In this document: in pieces, positions 26,529-35,313 of the stretch
Layout of the letters: the number at the start of each line of letters is the position of its first letter
Numbering within the stretch: the first letter of the stretch is position 1
Origin: an uncultured Alphaproteobacteria bacterium
Lineage (GTDB): Bacteria; Pseudomonadota; Alphaproteobacteria; HIMB59; GCA-002718135
NCBI GenBank assembly: GCA_902577425.1
Contig: CACGZD010000001.1
Coordinates: forward strand, 177,860 to 241,859
DNA: 64,000 nt
Direction: 5' to 3'
Translations under genes and position numbers: made by a program
The notes under the pieces: generated by a model
What the model saw: the letters and a program-made list of their open reading frames with translations, nothing else
Told to the model about the DNA's origin: nothing
Databases searched by the model: none

Positions 26529-28012
26529 ATTGAATTATATAAATTAATCACTTGATCATTACTTGAGTAAATATTTTTCCAAATTTGATATCTTTTTTGC
26601 AAAATATTTAAAAAATTATCTTTAGGAAAATAATCTTTATTTATTTTAATCTTTTTTATAATATTTTCTTTCTCGGAAATTTCATTATCTGCAAACATTG
26701 CAAGTCTTGCTACTCCTAAAGCTGCCCCATATTCACTTTGTTCACAAACATGTAAATTTCTATTTAGAGTAGAAGCTAATAAATTTATCCAAAATGAACT
26801 TCTTGAACCTCCACCTACTACAAATATATCTTTGAAATTATTATTAACTTTACTAATTGATGTTACACCATCCAATATACCAAAACTTATTCCCTCTAAA
26901 ACTGCATATTGAAGATTTGTAGCTTTAGTTGTGGTTTTAATAAAATGAAATGAACCTCTTACATGTGGATTATTGTGAGGAGTTCGCTCACCAGATAAAT
27001 AAGGTAAAAAATAAGGCGCATTAGAAATATTATCAATATCTTTAGAAAAATTTTCTACATTTTTTAAAGTATCACTAATTGAAGTTCCGGTAATTAAACT
27101 AATCCAGTCAAGACAATTACTTGCACTTAGCATAACAGACATAAGATGCCATTTATTTGGAAGACAATGGCAAAACGAATGAACAGCATCTTTGGTATTC
27201 ATAAGAAAATTTGAAGTTGGAGTAAAAAAAACACCTGATGTTCCTAAAGAAATAAATGACTGATTTTCCTCTACTACTCCTAGACCAGCTGCAGATGCAG
27301 CATTATCACCCGCTCCCCCTACAACAATTACATTTTTATTAAAATTGAATTTTTCTTTTAATTTAGAAGAGAGCATACCAGCTTCTTGATTACCTTCTAC
27401 AAGTTTAGGCATATGATTGATATTTAAATTTGAGATTTCCAGTAATTGCTCTGACCATTGTCGGTTCTTGATGTCCATCCACAATGTTCCAGAAGCATCA
27501 GACATATCTGAAAAAAATTCTCCAGTTAAATAGTATCGTAAGTAATCTTTGGGTAATAATACTTTAGATATCTTTTTAAAATTCTCAGACTCATTTTTAA
27601 TTAACCAATTAATTTTTGGTGCAGTAAAACCAGGCATAGCGATATTGCCTGAAATATTCCTTACATCAAAGTCTTGATTTTCAAATTCTTCACATTCCTT
27701 AAAAGCTCTAGTATCATTCCATAAAATACATGGTCTAATTACTTTTCCCTGATCATCAATAATTGTCGCTCCATGCATATGTCCAGAAATACCAATAGAA
27801 ATTGTATTAGAGAATTCTTTTGATTTTTGTTTTTTTAACTCTGCTAAACAAATTTCAGTAGCTTTAATCCAAGAGTTAGGATCTTGTTCATTAAATCCAT
27901 CTTGAGGACTTTGAACTGTTAGAGGTGAGTGAGCTGTGGCTAAAATATCTTGATTATAATCAATTAAGATTGTTTTTACTCCTGAAGTCCCTAAATCAAT
28001 ACCAATATACAT
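26525..28012 (-). CDS. xylB: Xylulokinase
   Basis: The 495-residue FGGY kinase phosphorylates D-xylulose at O5. The N-terminal phosphate loop is IGIDLGTSGVKTILID, followed by the XylB-typical GISGHMHGATIID and RPCILWNDTRAF motifs. VVGGAGDNAASAAGLG and FVVGGGSRSSFW form the C-terminal ATP site. Length is close to E. coli XylB. It faces xylitol dehydrogenase and is divergent from araD across 61 bp of AT-rich DNA that must hold both promoters. Confidence 0.92.
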   Translation of the reverse strand: MYIGIDLGTSGVKTILIDYNQDILATAHSPLTVQSPQDGFNEQDPNSWIKATEICLAELKKQKSKEFSNTISIGISGHMHGATIIDDQGKVIRPCILWNDTRAFKECEEFENQDFDVRNISGNIAMPGFTAPKINWLIKNESENFKKISKVLLPKDYLRYYLTGEFFSDMSDASGTLWMDIKNRQWSEQLLEISNLNINHMPKLVEGNQEAGMLSSKLKEKFNFNKNVIVVGGAGDNAASAAGLGVVEENQSFISLGTSGVFFTPTSNFLMNTKDAVHSFCHCLPNKWHLMSVMLSASNCLDWISLITGTSISDTLKNVENFSKDIDNISNAPYFLPYLSGERTPHNNPHVRGSFHFIKTTTKATNLQYAVLEGISFGILDGVTSISKVNNNFKDIFVVGGGSRSSFWINLLASTLNRNLHVCEQSEYGAALGVARLAMFADNEISEKENIIKKIKINKDYFPKDNFLNILQKRYQIWKNIYSSNDQVINLYNSI

Positions 28013-28073
28013 AAAATATACACATATAATAAAAATTTAACTTAATCATCTTTTTTATATATAAAGTAAAAAT

Positions 28074-28763
28074 ATGAAATTAATTCAGAAAAATTGTCAT
28101 GTTGCAAATGTTAGTCTGGCTAAGAGTAGTTTGGTTATTCACTCATTTGGAAATATAAGTTCTAGAATTGATGATAAATATTTTACTATTAAGCCGAGTG
28201 GGGCTAATTTAAATATTTTAAAACATACAGATTATCCTATTATTCGCATTTCTGATAATAAGATAATTAAAGGCAAGTTAAATCCCTCAACTGATACTCC
28301 TACACATTGTTTGCTTTATAAAAAATACCCTGAAATAGGGGGGATAGCTCATACTCATTCTAAATTTGCGACTGCTTGGTCACAAGCAAAAAAAAGTATT
28401 CCTATTTTGGGCACAACTCATGCTGACTATTCTCAAAAAAATATTCAAGTAACTAATCCGTTGAAAAAAAATCAAATAATAAAAAACTACGAAAAAAATA
28501 TAGGAAATAGTATTATTGATTGTCTTAAAAAATCAAAAATTAAACCTCTAGAATGTCCTGGAATTTTAGTTGCTAACCATGCCCCCTTTAGTTTTGGAAT
28601 TAATGCAAATCAAGCTTTTAAAAATGCTGAAATATTAGAGTATATAGCTGAGGTTGCTTATTTATCTCTTCAAATCAATTCAAAAAGTAAAATTGATATT
28701 AATTTAATAAAAAAACATTTTTTTAGAAAACATGGACCAAGCTCTTATTATGGTCAAAAATAA
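28074..28763 (+). CDS. araD: L-ribulose-5-phosphate 4-epimerase
   Basis: The 229-residue class II aldolase-fold enzyme converts L-ribulose 5-phosphate to D-xylulose 5-phosphate. Zinc His ligands are in AHTHSKFATAWSQA and in a later NHAPFSFG; GTTHADY is the AraD-specific catalytic motif. The C-terminus FRKHGPSSYYGQK matches AraD closely. Its stop abuts the convergent ribulokinase stop. The neighbouring kinases and XDH all feed the same product. Confidence 0.94.
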   Translation: MKLIQKNCHVANVSLAKSSLVIHSFGNISSRIDDKYFTIKPSGANLNILKHTDYPIIRISDNKIIKGKLNPSTDTPTHCLLYKKYPEIGGIAHTHSKFATAWSQAKKSIPILGTTHADYSQKNIQVTNPLKKNQIIKNYEKNIGNSIIDCLKKSKIKPLECPGILVANHAPFSFGINANQAFKNAEILEYIAEVAYLSLQINSKSKIDINLIKKHFFRKHGPSSYYGQK

Positions 28764-30440
28764 TTAATATAGATTTCTGATTAAAATTAATTCTTTCATT
28801 ATATGATGTAATGATTTTTTGTTATTAACTTTCCCAAAAACATCATGAAGATTAGAATATAATTTATATATTCGTTTATATATTTTGTTGTTTTGCATAT
28901 TAGGATGATATATTTTTTTTACCTTAACAGACATTTTTTTTTGTGTGGTTTTTAAATTTAAATACCCTTCTTTATTATTACATGCAGCTAATATAGCTGA
29001 ACCAACTGCACAAACTTGATCGCTTTTTAAAACTTTAATTTTTCTACCTGTAATATCTGCATAAATTTGCATTATAACATAACTTTGTGATAAGCCTCCA
29101 ATTGCAATAATTTCTTTAATGCTAACACCGTGCTTCTCTATTTGATCTATGATCATTAAACTTCCAAAGGCTGTTGCTTCAATTAAAGCTTTAAAAATTT
29201 CATGTTGTTTAGTTTGTAAATTTTGACCAACTAATAAACCTGATAAAGCTGTGTCTACTAATATAGTTCTATTACCATTATGCCAGTCAAGTGATAACAA
29301 ACCATGTTCACCTGGCTTTATTTGTGAAGCTAATTTTTCTAAATTTGAAAATTTTTCTTTAAAATTTTTGCCATATTTTTCTCCTACATTATTTTTAATA
29401 TAACTAGCAAAAATATCCCCAACAGCAGATTGACCTGCTTCTATTCCTAAATAATTACTTATTACTGAATTTTTAACTATACCACAAACACCAGGAATAT
29501 TTTTAATTTTCTTTTTTTGAGATTGAATTGCAATATCGCAGGTACTTGTACCCATTACCTTTACAAGGACTTTCTCTTCTATATTTGCTCCTACTGCACC
29601 AATATGAGCATCAAAACCACCCATAGCTATTTTTATATTTTTTTTAAGTCCTAGTTTTTTTGCCCAAATCTCAGATAAATATCCTGCTGGTTCTTCTGGG
29701 GAATATACATTTTTGTACAACCGATTTTTTAACACTGCTATTTTTGGATCTAACTTATTTAAAAATTTTTTATCGGGTAATCCTCCCCACTTTTCATTAT
29801 ACAAAGCTTTGTGACCTGCTGCACATGCTGATCTTTTTAATTCTAAAGGATTAGTATTTCCAGATAATAATGCTGGTATATAATCACATATCTCAACAAA
29901 ACTATAAATCGAATTAAATAATTTTGGATCAATATTTTTTAAGTGAAATATTTTACTCCAAAACCATTCAGATGAATAACGTCCACCTATATTTTTAAGA
30001 TATTCTGGAAAAAGTTTATTTGCTAAATTAGTAATAGTCTCTGCTTCTTTAAAACTAGTATGATCTTTCCATAACCAAACTAGAGCATTTAAGTTATTTT
30101 TATATTTTTTATTTAATGCCAGAGGTTTTCCTTCTTTATCAACTGGCATTGGGGAACTACCAGTTGTATCCACACCTAGACCAATAACTCTATCTGGACT
30201 AAATGTATTAATTTTTTTTTTAGCTTTTGTGATTATTTTTTTTGTACATTCAATTAATGCGTTTGTATATTCAATGGGATGTTGGCGAGCTAGAAGAGGA
30301 TTATTTTTAGCTAAAATTACACCGTTTGAACCTTTTTTATAATGATAAACATGTTCGCATTCTTCCTTACCAGAAGAGATATTGACTAAAATACCTCTGC
30401 AAGAATTTGTTCCAAAATCAAAACCTATAGAAAATTTCAT
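28764..30440 (-). CDS. araB: Ribulokinase
   Basis: The 558-residue FGGY kinase has AraB hallmarks: IGFDFGTNSCRGILVN, the LLARQHPIEYTNAL segment, GLGVDTTGSSPMPVD, a GGFDAHIGAVGA motif and IAIGGLSQSYVIMQIYADITGR. It phosphorylates ribulose at O5. It is the last gene of the minus operon that begins with the lyxose isomerase and lies 7 bp after the lipoyl-domain gene. No AraA-type arabinose isomerase is in the window, so its ketose may come from the isomerase in its own operon (L-ribose to L-ribulose is a known side activity of D-lyxose isomerases). Confidence 0.93.
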   Translation of the reverse strand: MKFSIGFDFGTNSCRGILVNISSGKEECEHVYHYKKGSNGVILAKNNPLLARQHPIEYTNALIECTKKIITKAKKKINTFSPDRVIGLGVDTTGSSPMPVDKEGKPLALNKKYKNNLNALVWLWKDHTSFKEAETITNLANKLFPEYLKNIGGRYSSEWFWSKIFHLKNIDPKLFNSIYSFVEICDYIPALLSGNTNPLELKRSACAAGHKALYNEKWGGLPDKKFLNKLDPKIAVLKNRLYKNVYSPEEPAGYLSEIWAKKLGLKKNIKIAMGGFDAHIGAVGANIEEKVLVKVMGTSTCDIAIQSQKKKIKNIPGVCGIVKNSVISNYLGIEAGQSAVGDIFASYIKNNVGEKYGKNFKEKFSNLEKLASQIKPGEHGLLSLDWHNGNRTILVDTALSGLLVGQNLQTKQHEIFKALIEATAFGSLMIIDQIEKHGVSIKEIIAIGGLSQSYVIMQIYADITGRKIKVLKSDQVCAVGSAILAACNNKEGYLNLKTTQKKMSVKVKKIYHPNMQNNKIYKRIYKLYSNLHDVFGKVNNKKSLHHIMKELILIRNLY

Positions 30441-30447
30441 AATATGT

Positions 30448-30681
30448 TTATTTAATCAAAATAATAGTTTCTCCAGTTGAAACAGTATCTCCAACTTTTG
30501 CTAATATTTTAGAAACTTCACCAGAACAAAAAGATTCTATCTCCATTGTAGATTTATCTGTTTCTATTTCAGCTAAGATGTCCCCTTCTTGTACTTTTTG
30601 TCCCATTTTAACATTTATATTAAGTATCTTGAATTCATCAGTTATTTGCCCAGCAGAAGGAATAATAATTTTATTTGCCAT
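30448..30681 (-). CDS. Free-standing lipoyl-domain protein
   Basis: The 77-residue protein is a single biotinyl/lipoyl domain with nothing else: IIPSAGQITDEF at the start, VKMGQKVQEGDILAEIETDKSTMEIES in the middle with the presumed lipoylated Lys K43, then GEVSKILAKVGDTVSTGETIILIK. The DKS context with Thr before it fits lipoyl rather than biotin attachment (biotin uses MKM). In 2-oxoacid or acetoin dehydrogenases this domain is normally fused to an E2 catalytic domain, which is missing here. It overlaps the aldolase-like gene by 11 bp and follows E1 genes, so it probably receives an acyl or hydroxyacyl group from that E1. Confidence 0.92.
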   Translation of the reverse strand: MANKIIIPSAGQITDEFKILNINVKMGQKVQEGDILAEIETDKSTMEIESFCSGEVSKILAKVGDTVSTGETIILIK

Positions 30682-31570
30682 ATAAATTTTTTTTATTTTG
30701 TGAGTTAAAAAGATTAATATATTTTGAAATTAAATCAATTATTTTTGTTTTTCCTGGTTCAAGAAAATCTTTTTCTTTTCTACTTCCTACAAAATCATGA
30801 ATATTATCAATGATCTTAATATTTTGCATATTTTTTTTTATTTCATTAAAAAATGTTTCTTTAATAATTGTTCCTACTTGAAACATTGCTACACCATTTT
30901 TAATTGCTAAATCAATTTTATCATCAGGAAAACCTGTAGTACCGTGAATCACAAGGGGTATTTCAACAACTTCATTAATTCTAGATAATAAATCTAATTG
31001 AGGATTATAATTACCTTTTGAAAACATATGTACGTTTCCTATTGATACACCTAAAAAATCTATATTAGTTAAATTGATAAAATTTTTTGCTTTATTGGGA
31101 TCTGTTAATTTATCAGAGTCATTATCTTCAATGAAATCAGGCAAATGGCCTACTTCACCCTGAACATGAGCGTCATTCGAATGAGCAAATTTTACTAACT
31201 CTTTAGTTGTCTTTATATTTTCTTCATACGAGAGATTTGAAGTCTCAAGTAGAACAGAATTAAATCCAGATTTTATTCCTCTTTTTGCATGATCTATTTC
31301 ATACACTTCATTTAAATACACAGCTGCTGGAACTGATAATGACTTTGCAAGTTCATTAGCATAACGACCTAGTGGTTCTATGCCAAAACTATTAATCCAT
31401 TGTTGGTTTACAGTCATTCCTCCAAAACCTAACACAATAGGAGAGTTTTCTTTTTCTGCCGCTAGTGCAACTGCCTCTAAAGAATATAAGTCCCAAGCTT
31501 CAAAATAACCTACCGCAAAATTATTTTTACTTGCTGTTTCTAGTAAAGTTTTTAATGAAACTAAAGACAT
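30671..31570 (-). CDS. Class II (FbaA/GatY-fold) aldolase-like protein with altered active site
   Basis: The 299-residue TIM barrel belongs to the class II ketose-bisphosphate aldolase family (GYFEAWDLYSLEAVALAAE, GVSIGNVHMFSKGN with H181, PLVIHGTTGFPDD with H209). However, the canonical catalytic Asp and first zinc His, adjacent in LHLDHH of GatY, align with N87 and E88 here (YLNEVYEIDHAKRG). The phosphate-site Asn of the VNVAT segment aligns with Gln in FQVGT. Two of three zinc His remain. So it is a family member with probably different chemistry. It sits between E1 beta (1-bp overlap) and the lipoyl gene (11-bp overlap), the place of an E2. Confidence 0.85.
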   Translation of the reverse strand: MSLVSLKTLLETASKNNFAVGYFEAWDLYSLEAVALAAEKENSPIVLGFGGMTVNQQWINSFGIEPLGRYANELAKSLSVPAAVYLNEVYEIDHAKRGIKSGFNSVLLETSNLSYEENIKTTKELVKFAHSNDAHVQGEVGHLPDFIEDNDSDKLTDPNKAKNFINLTNIDFLGVSIGNVHMFSKGNYNPQLDLLSRINEVVEIPLVIHGTTGFPDDKIDLAIKNGVAMFQVGTIIKETFFNEIKKNMQNIKIIDNIHDFVGSRKEKDFLEPGKTKIIDLISKYINLFNSQNKKNLYGK

Positions 31571-32610
31571 TAAAATAATTTTAAAACTTCTTTAACAACA
31601 TCTTTTGCTTGAGGTATAAAAAAATTTTCAAGTTTGGGTGCAAAAGGTACTGGCGTATCAGGGGCTGTTACTCTAACTACAGGTTTTTTTAAATATTTAA
31701 ATATATTCTCTTGAACTAATGCTGAAATTTCTCCAGCCCAACCTCCAGTTTTTGTACATTCATCAACTATAACTAAACGACCTGTTTTTTTTACAGAATT
31801 AAATAATAGTTTAGAGTCAAAAGGAACAATTGTTCTAGGATCAATAACTTCACAAGAAATTTTGTGTTGATCAAGAGTTTTAGAAGCTTCTAAAGCTGTA
31901 TAGACACTTCTTAATTTTCCTAATATTGTTACATCTTTACCTTTTTTTCTTATTTTAGCTTTACCAAAAGGAATGGTATAATCATAAAGAGGAACCTCTC
32001 CTACAGGGGAAATAGAGCCTTTTTCAGCTCTATTACCTTTACTGCCATATAGTAATTTGTGTTCAAAAAAAAGTACGGGACTATCATCTCTTATAGCAGA
32101 AGTTAATAGACCTTTTGCATCATAGGCTGTGGAAGGACATACAACCTTAAGACCTGGTACATGAAGAAAATAAGATTCAAGGCTTTGACTATGTTGAGAA
32201 CCTCTCGTTGTTGCTCCACCAGGTGCTCGCATTACCATTGGTACTTTTAATTTTCCACCAGACATAAATCTTAGTTTTGCAGCTTGATTAACAAGCTGAT
32301 CCATCGCGCAAAATAAAAAATCTGAATATTGAACATCTGCAATAGGGCGCATACCAGATAGAGCAGCTCCTATTGCTACTCCAGCGATACCTGTCTCTGA
32401 AATAGGTGTATCTAAAATTCTTTCATGACCAAATTGTTCGGATAAACCCAAAGTAACGGTAAATGCTCCACCAAATCCTCCCTTAATACCAATATCTTCT
32501 CCTATACAAAAAACTTTTTTATCCCTCTCCATTTCTTGTTGAATTGTTAACCTTAAAGATTCGGCTATTGTCATTTTCTGAGTAGAATTTTTGTTATTAC
32601 GCATAGACAT
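31570..32610 (-). CDS. Thiamine-dependent dehydrogenase E1 beta subunit (PDH/acetoin-type)
   Basis: The 346-residue protein matches PdhB/AcoB: ESLRLTIQQEMERDKKVFCIGEDIG, RILDTPISETGIAGVAIGAAL, DVQYSDFLFCAMDQLVNQAAK and a C-terminal transketolase domain with VIVDECTKTGGWAGEI and VTAPDTPVPFAPKLE. With the alpha subunit it forms a heterotetramer that decarboxylates or cleaves a keto substrate with ThDP and passes the acyl unit to a lipoyl group. Its operon partners are sugar enzymes rather than an E2/E3 pair. It overlaps E1 alpha by 14 bp and the aldolase-like gene by 1 bp. Confidence 0.9.
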   Translation of the reverse strand: MSMRNNKNSTQKMTIAESLRLTIQQEMERDKKVFCIGEDIGIKGGFGGAFTVTLGLSEQFGHERILDTPISETGIAGVAIGAALSGMRPIADVQYSDFLFCAMDQLVNQAAKLRFMSGGKLKVPMVMRAPGGATTRGSQHSQSLESYFLHVPGLKVVCPSTAYDAKGLLTSAIRDDSPVLFFEHKLLYGSKGNRAEKGSISPVGEVPLYDYTIPFGKAKIRKKGKDVTILGKLRSVYTALEASKTLDQHKISCEVIDPRTIVPFDSKLLFNSVKKTGRLVIVDECTKTGGWAGEISALVQENIFKYLKKPVVRVTAPDTPVPFAPKLENFFIPQAKDVVKEVLKLF

Positions 32611-33550
32611 ACTTTTTCATATTAAGAATTTTAGGATGAGGACTGGATTTAGCAAACTTTACAGCTTGATTTAATTCATGTTTAATTTCTTCATAAATTT
32701 TATCAATAGATAAAGTATCTAATATTTTTTCTTTAACTAATTTTTTTTCTATTCTGATAATTGGATCCTTTTTTTTCCAAAATATTTCTTCACTTTTTTG
32801 TCTGTACTTATTTGTATCACTACGAGAATGTCCAACAAATCTATATGTTTTGCATTCTAAAAAAAATGGGCCTTGTCCAGATTTAATTTTTTTAATCAAA
32901 TTATTAATCATGGTATAAACTTTTGTAACATCCATACCATCTACTGAAAAAGATTTTACTCCATAACCTTTTAATCTATCAGTTAATTTTTCTACACCAA
33001 TCATATTTTCAATTCTAGTTGAGGCTCCATATAAATTATTTTCACAAACAAAAATTAATGGCAAACCCCATATTGATGCCATATTTACACCTTCATGAAA
33101 AGCACCTTCATTTATTGCGCCATCCCCAAGAAAACAACAAACAACATTTTTTCTTTTTTGCATTTTAAATGACAAAGCTACTCCTGTAGCAATTGGAATA
33201 TTTCCTCCCACTATAGCTATGGCAGGAACAGAACCTTTATTAATATCACCTACATGCATTGATCCTCCAAAACCACCACAACACCCTGTTTCTTTAGCAA
33301 ATAATTCAGCCATCATAGATTGAAGAGACACTCCTTTAGCTATTGCATGACCATGAGGTCTATGAGTACTTAATATCCAATCCTTATCACTCAAGTTTTC
33401 ACAAACACCAACTGCACAAGCTTCTTGACCATTATATAAATGTAAAGTTCCAGGAATTTGTCCTTGTAAAAAAAGTGAATTTAGCTTTTCTTCAAATAAA
33501 CGAATAGTGAGCATTTTTCTATGCATTGAAAGTAATAATTTTTTGTTCAT
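32597..33550 (-). CDS. Thiamine-dependent dehydrogenase E1 alpha subunit (PDH/acetoin-type)
   Basis: The 317-residue protein has the ThDP motif GDGAINEGAFHEG followed about 20 residues later by CENN, and the phosphorylation-loop region YRFVGHSRSDTNKYR. LSTHRPHGHAIAKG and GGFGGSMH are the substrate-channel motifs shared by PdhA, AcoA and BkdA. It lacks the N-terminal extension of mitochondrial-type PdhA, so it resembles AcoA. It follows the PfkB kinase by 6 bp. The substrate is unknown; pyruvate, acetoin-like ketols or a sugar-derived keto compound are all conceivable. Confidence 0.9.
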   Translation of the reverse strand: MNKKLLLSMHRKMLTIRLFEEKLNSLFLQGQIPGTLHLYNGQEACAVGVCENLSDKDWILSTHRPHGHAIAKGVSLQSMMAELFAKETGCCGGFGGSMHVGDINKGSVPAIAIVGGNIPIATGVALSFKMQKRKNVVCCFLGDGAINEGAFHEGVNMASIWGLPLIFVCENNLYGASTRIENMIGVEKLTDRLKGYGVKSFSVDGMDVTKVYTMINNLIKKIKSGQGPFFLECKTYRFVGHSRSDTNKYRQKSEEIFWKKKDPIIRIEKKLVKEKILDTLSIDKIYEEIKHELNQAVKFAKSSPHPKILNMKKYVYA

Positions 33551-33556
33551 ATAAAA

Positions 33557-34570
33557 TTAATTTATACTTCTTATAAAATTATTTACTTTTGTTACACTAT
33601 CTAAATTTTCATTTATAAATTTTGCTACTTTATTAAAATAAGGTACATTTCCAGATGCTCCCACATACTGGATATTATTAGCTGCACACGCTGCAGAGAA
33701 TATCATGGAATAATTTAGAGAGTAATTATTTAAGGTTGCAAAAATTAAACCAGCCATAAATGCATCTCCTGCACCTGAAGTATCGACTACTTTCACTTTA
33801 AATGGAGAGCAGTATGAAGCATTACTATTATGAATAAAAATTGATCCTTCTTTTCCCATTTTAATACCTGTTAGTGGAATTTTGGTAGATTTTAAAAAAT
33901 CTATATTTTTTTTGATACTATTATATCCGGTAATTAAAGTTAATTCTTCAATACTGGGGAAAAAAATATCAAGATATGGAAAAAGATCTTTGATTAATTT
34001 TAAGCAATTAACCTTGGTATTATAAATAGTATCCATAGATATTAAAATTTTATTTTTATTTTTTTTAATTTTTTTTACAAACTCTAAAGTTTCTTTGCCA
34101 TCAAAAGTTTTCATTGCAAAAGTACCACATAAGTGAACTAAGGAATATTTTTTTATATTTGCTATTTTTAAATCTTTAATAGAATAAACATCATTGGCTC
34201 CCCAATTTGTTAGATATCTTCTTTTGCCACTTGATGATATCATTGCAAAAGTAATAGCAGTATTTTTGTTTGTTTTTATTATGTTAGAGGTATCTATTTT
34301 CCTTTTTTTTAATTGATCAAGAATATATTCACCATTTAAGTCTTTTCCTATTGCTCCAGATACTCCACAATCAAGGCCTAGAGAACATAAGTTAATTGCT
34401 GTGTTAACAGCACATCCGCCTGCTCCAAATTTAACTTCTTCAAAAGTACCTAAAGTGTCCCATTTGGGAATTTTGTCTATTGATTTAGCAAATGTATCTG
34501 TCACTGCTATTCCTAAACAAAGAGCTTTTTTATTTGATGTTTTTAAATCAAGTTTAAAGTTTTTTTTCAT
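33557..34570 (-). CDS. PfkB-family carbohydrate kinase
   Basis: The 337-residue ribokinase-fold enzyme starts with GIAVTDTFAKSIDKIPKW and KFGAGGCAVNTAINLCSLG (sugar-binding Gly-rich region) and ends with the catalytic VVDTSGAGDAFMAGLIFA. It phosphorylates a sugar or ketose, commonly at O1 or O5. It overlaps the lyxose isomerase gene by 4 bp, so the isomerase product is a likely substrate: a ketose 1-phosphate or 5-phosphate. It is one of two PfkB and three FGGY kinases in about 17 kb. Confidence 0.9.
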   Translation of the reverse strand: MKKNFKLDLKTSNKKALCLGIAVTDTFAKSIDKIPKWDTLGTFEEVKFGAGGCAVNTAINLCSLGLDCGVSGAIGKDLNGEYILDQLKKRKIDTSNIIKTNKNTAITFAMISSSGKRRYLTNWGANDVYSIKDLKIANIKKYSLVHLCGTFAMKTFDGKETLEFVKKIKKNKNKILISMDTIYNTKVNCLKLIKDLFPYLDIFFPSIEELTLITGYNSIKKNIDFLKSTKIPLTGIKMGKEGSIFIHNSNASYCSPFKVKVVDTSGAGDAFMAGLIFATLNNYSLNYSMIFSAACAANNIQYVGASGNVPYFNKVAKFINENLDSVTKVNNFIRSIN

Positions 34571-35253
34571 AGAAATGAATCATAGTCTGTAATCAATAAA
34601 TGAGTAGGGTCTTCGTCTTCTTCTATATCTGGAAATCTGCCTACTTCTTCAACAAAGACATTATCATTCACATCGTCATTAGCTAACGATACTTCTCCTA
34701 CCAAAACTTTTTCACTTGATCCCCAAAATTTATGATACACTCCTGGAACAAGCGTGATGCTCTCTCCAGGTTTTAAATAAAAATGCTCACCAGGAGAAAA
34801 TTCAACTTTTTCTCCATCTTTTGATAAAATTACATTTGAGTAATGATCTGGCGTTCCGTCTTCTTTAGAATTAAATAACTCAACTCCTAGCAAACCTCCG
34901 CCTCTATTTATTACATCTTCAATTTTCACATAATGAGTATGTGAAGGAACTTTTTGATCAACCTCTAAAAAAAATAGTTTTTCAGCATACGTTTTTCCGC
35001 TACCTTTTTTTATATTTTCTTGATTGCCATTACGTATAGTAAAAACACAAATACCTGTTTTCCAGAAATTATTATACCCAAAGTCAGTAATATCCCACCC
35101 TAAAGATCTATCAATAATCTCATGAATTTTATTTTTATTTTTTTGTTTCCAATCATTCAGATTCCAATATCCAAAGGGTGGTAATACAAAGTTGTGTTTA
35201 TTAAAAAATTTTTTTGCTTCTGTAATAATGTTATTAATTTCAGATCTTTTCAT
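34567..35253 (-). CDS. D-lyxose isomerase-like cupin
   Basis: The 228-residue protein matches D-lyxose ketol-isomerases. The metal site is PSHTHYVKIEDVINRGGG (two His and Glu) and the later His in LVPGVYHKFWGS. The N-terminal MKRSEINNIITEAKKFF, GWDITDFG and a YAEKLFF motif are characteristic. It interconverts D-lyxose and D-xylulose, and members also act on D-mannose or L-ribose. It is the first gene of the seven-gene minus operon, preceded by a promoter-like region with a 9-bp inverted repeat. The operon partner AraB would fit L-ribose use, and the xylB gene nearby would fit D-lyxose. Confidence 0.9.
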   Translation of the reverse strand: MKRSEINNIITEAKKFFNKHNFVLPPFGYWNLNDWKQKNKNKIHEIIDRSLGWDITDFGYNNFWKTGICVFTIRNGNQENIKKGSGKTYAEKLFFLEVDQKVPSHTHYVKIEDVINRGGGLLGVELFNSKEDGTPDHYSNVILSKDGEKVEFSPGEHFYLKPGESITLVPGVYHKFWGSSEKVLVGEVSLANDDVNDNVFVEEVGRFPDIEEDEDPTHLLITDYDSFL

Positions 35254-35313
35254 TTTTCTATTTTTTTCCTCTTTATTTAAAAAATATTATCTTACAAATA
35301 AATTTACACGAAA

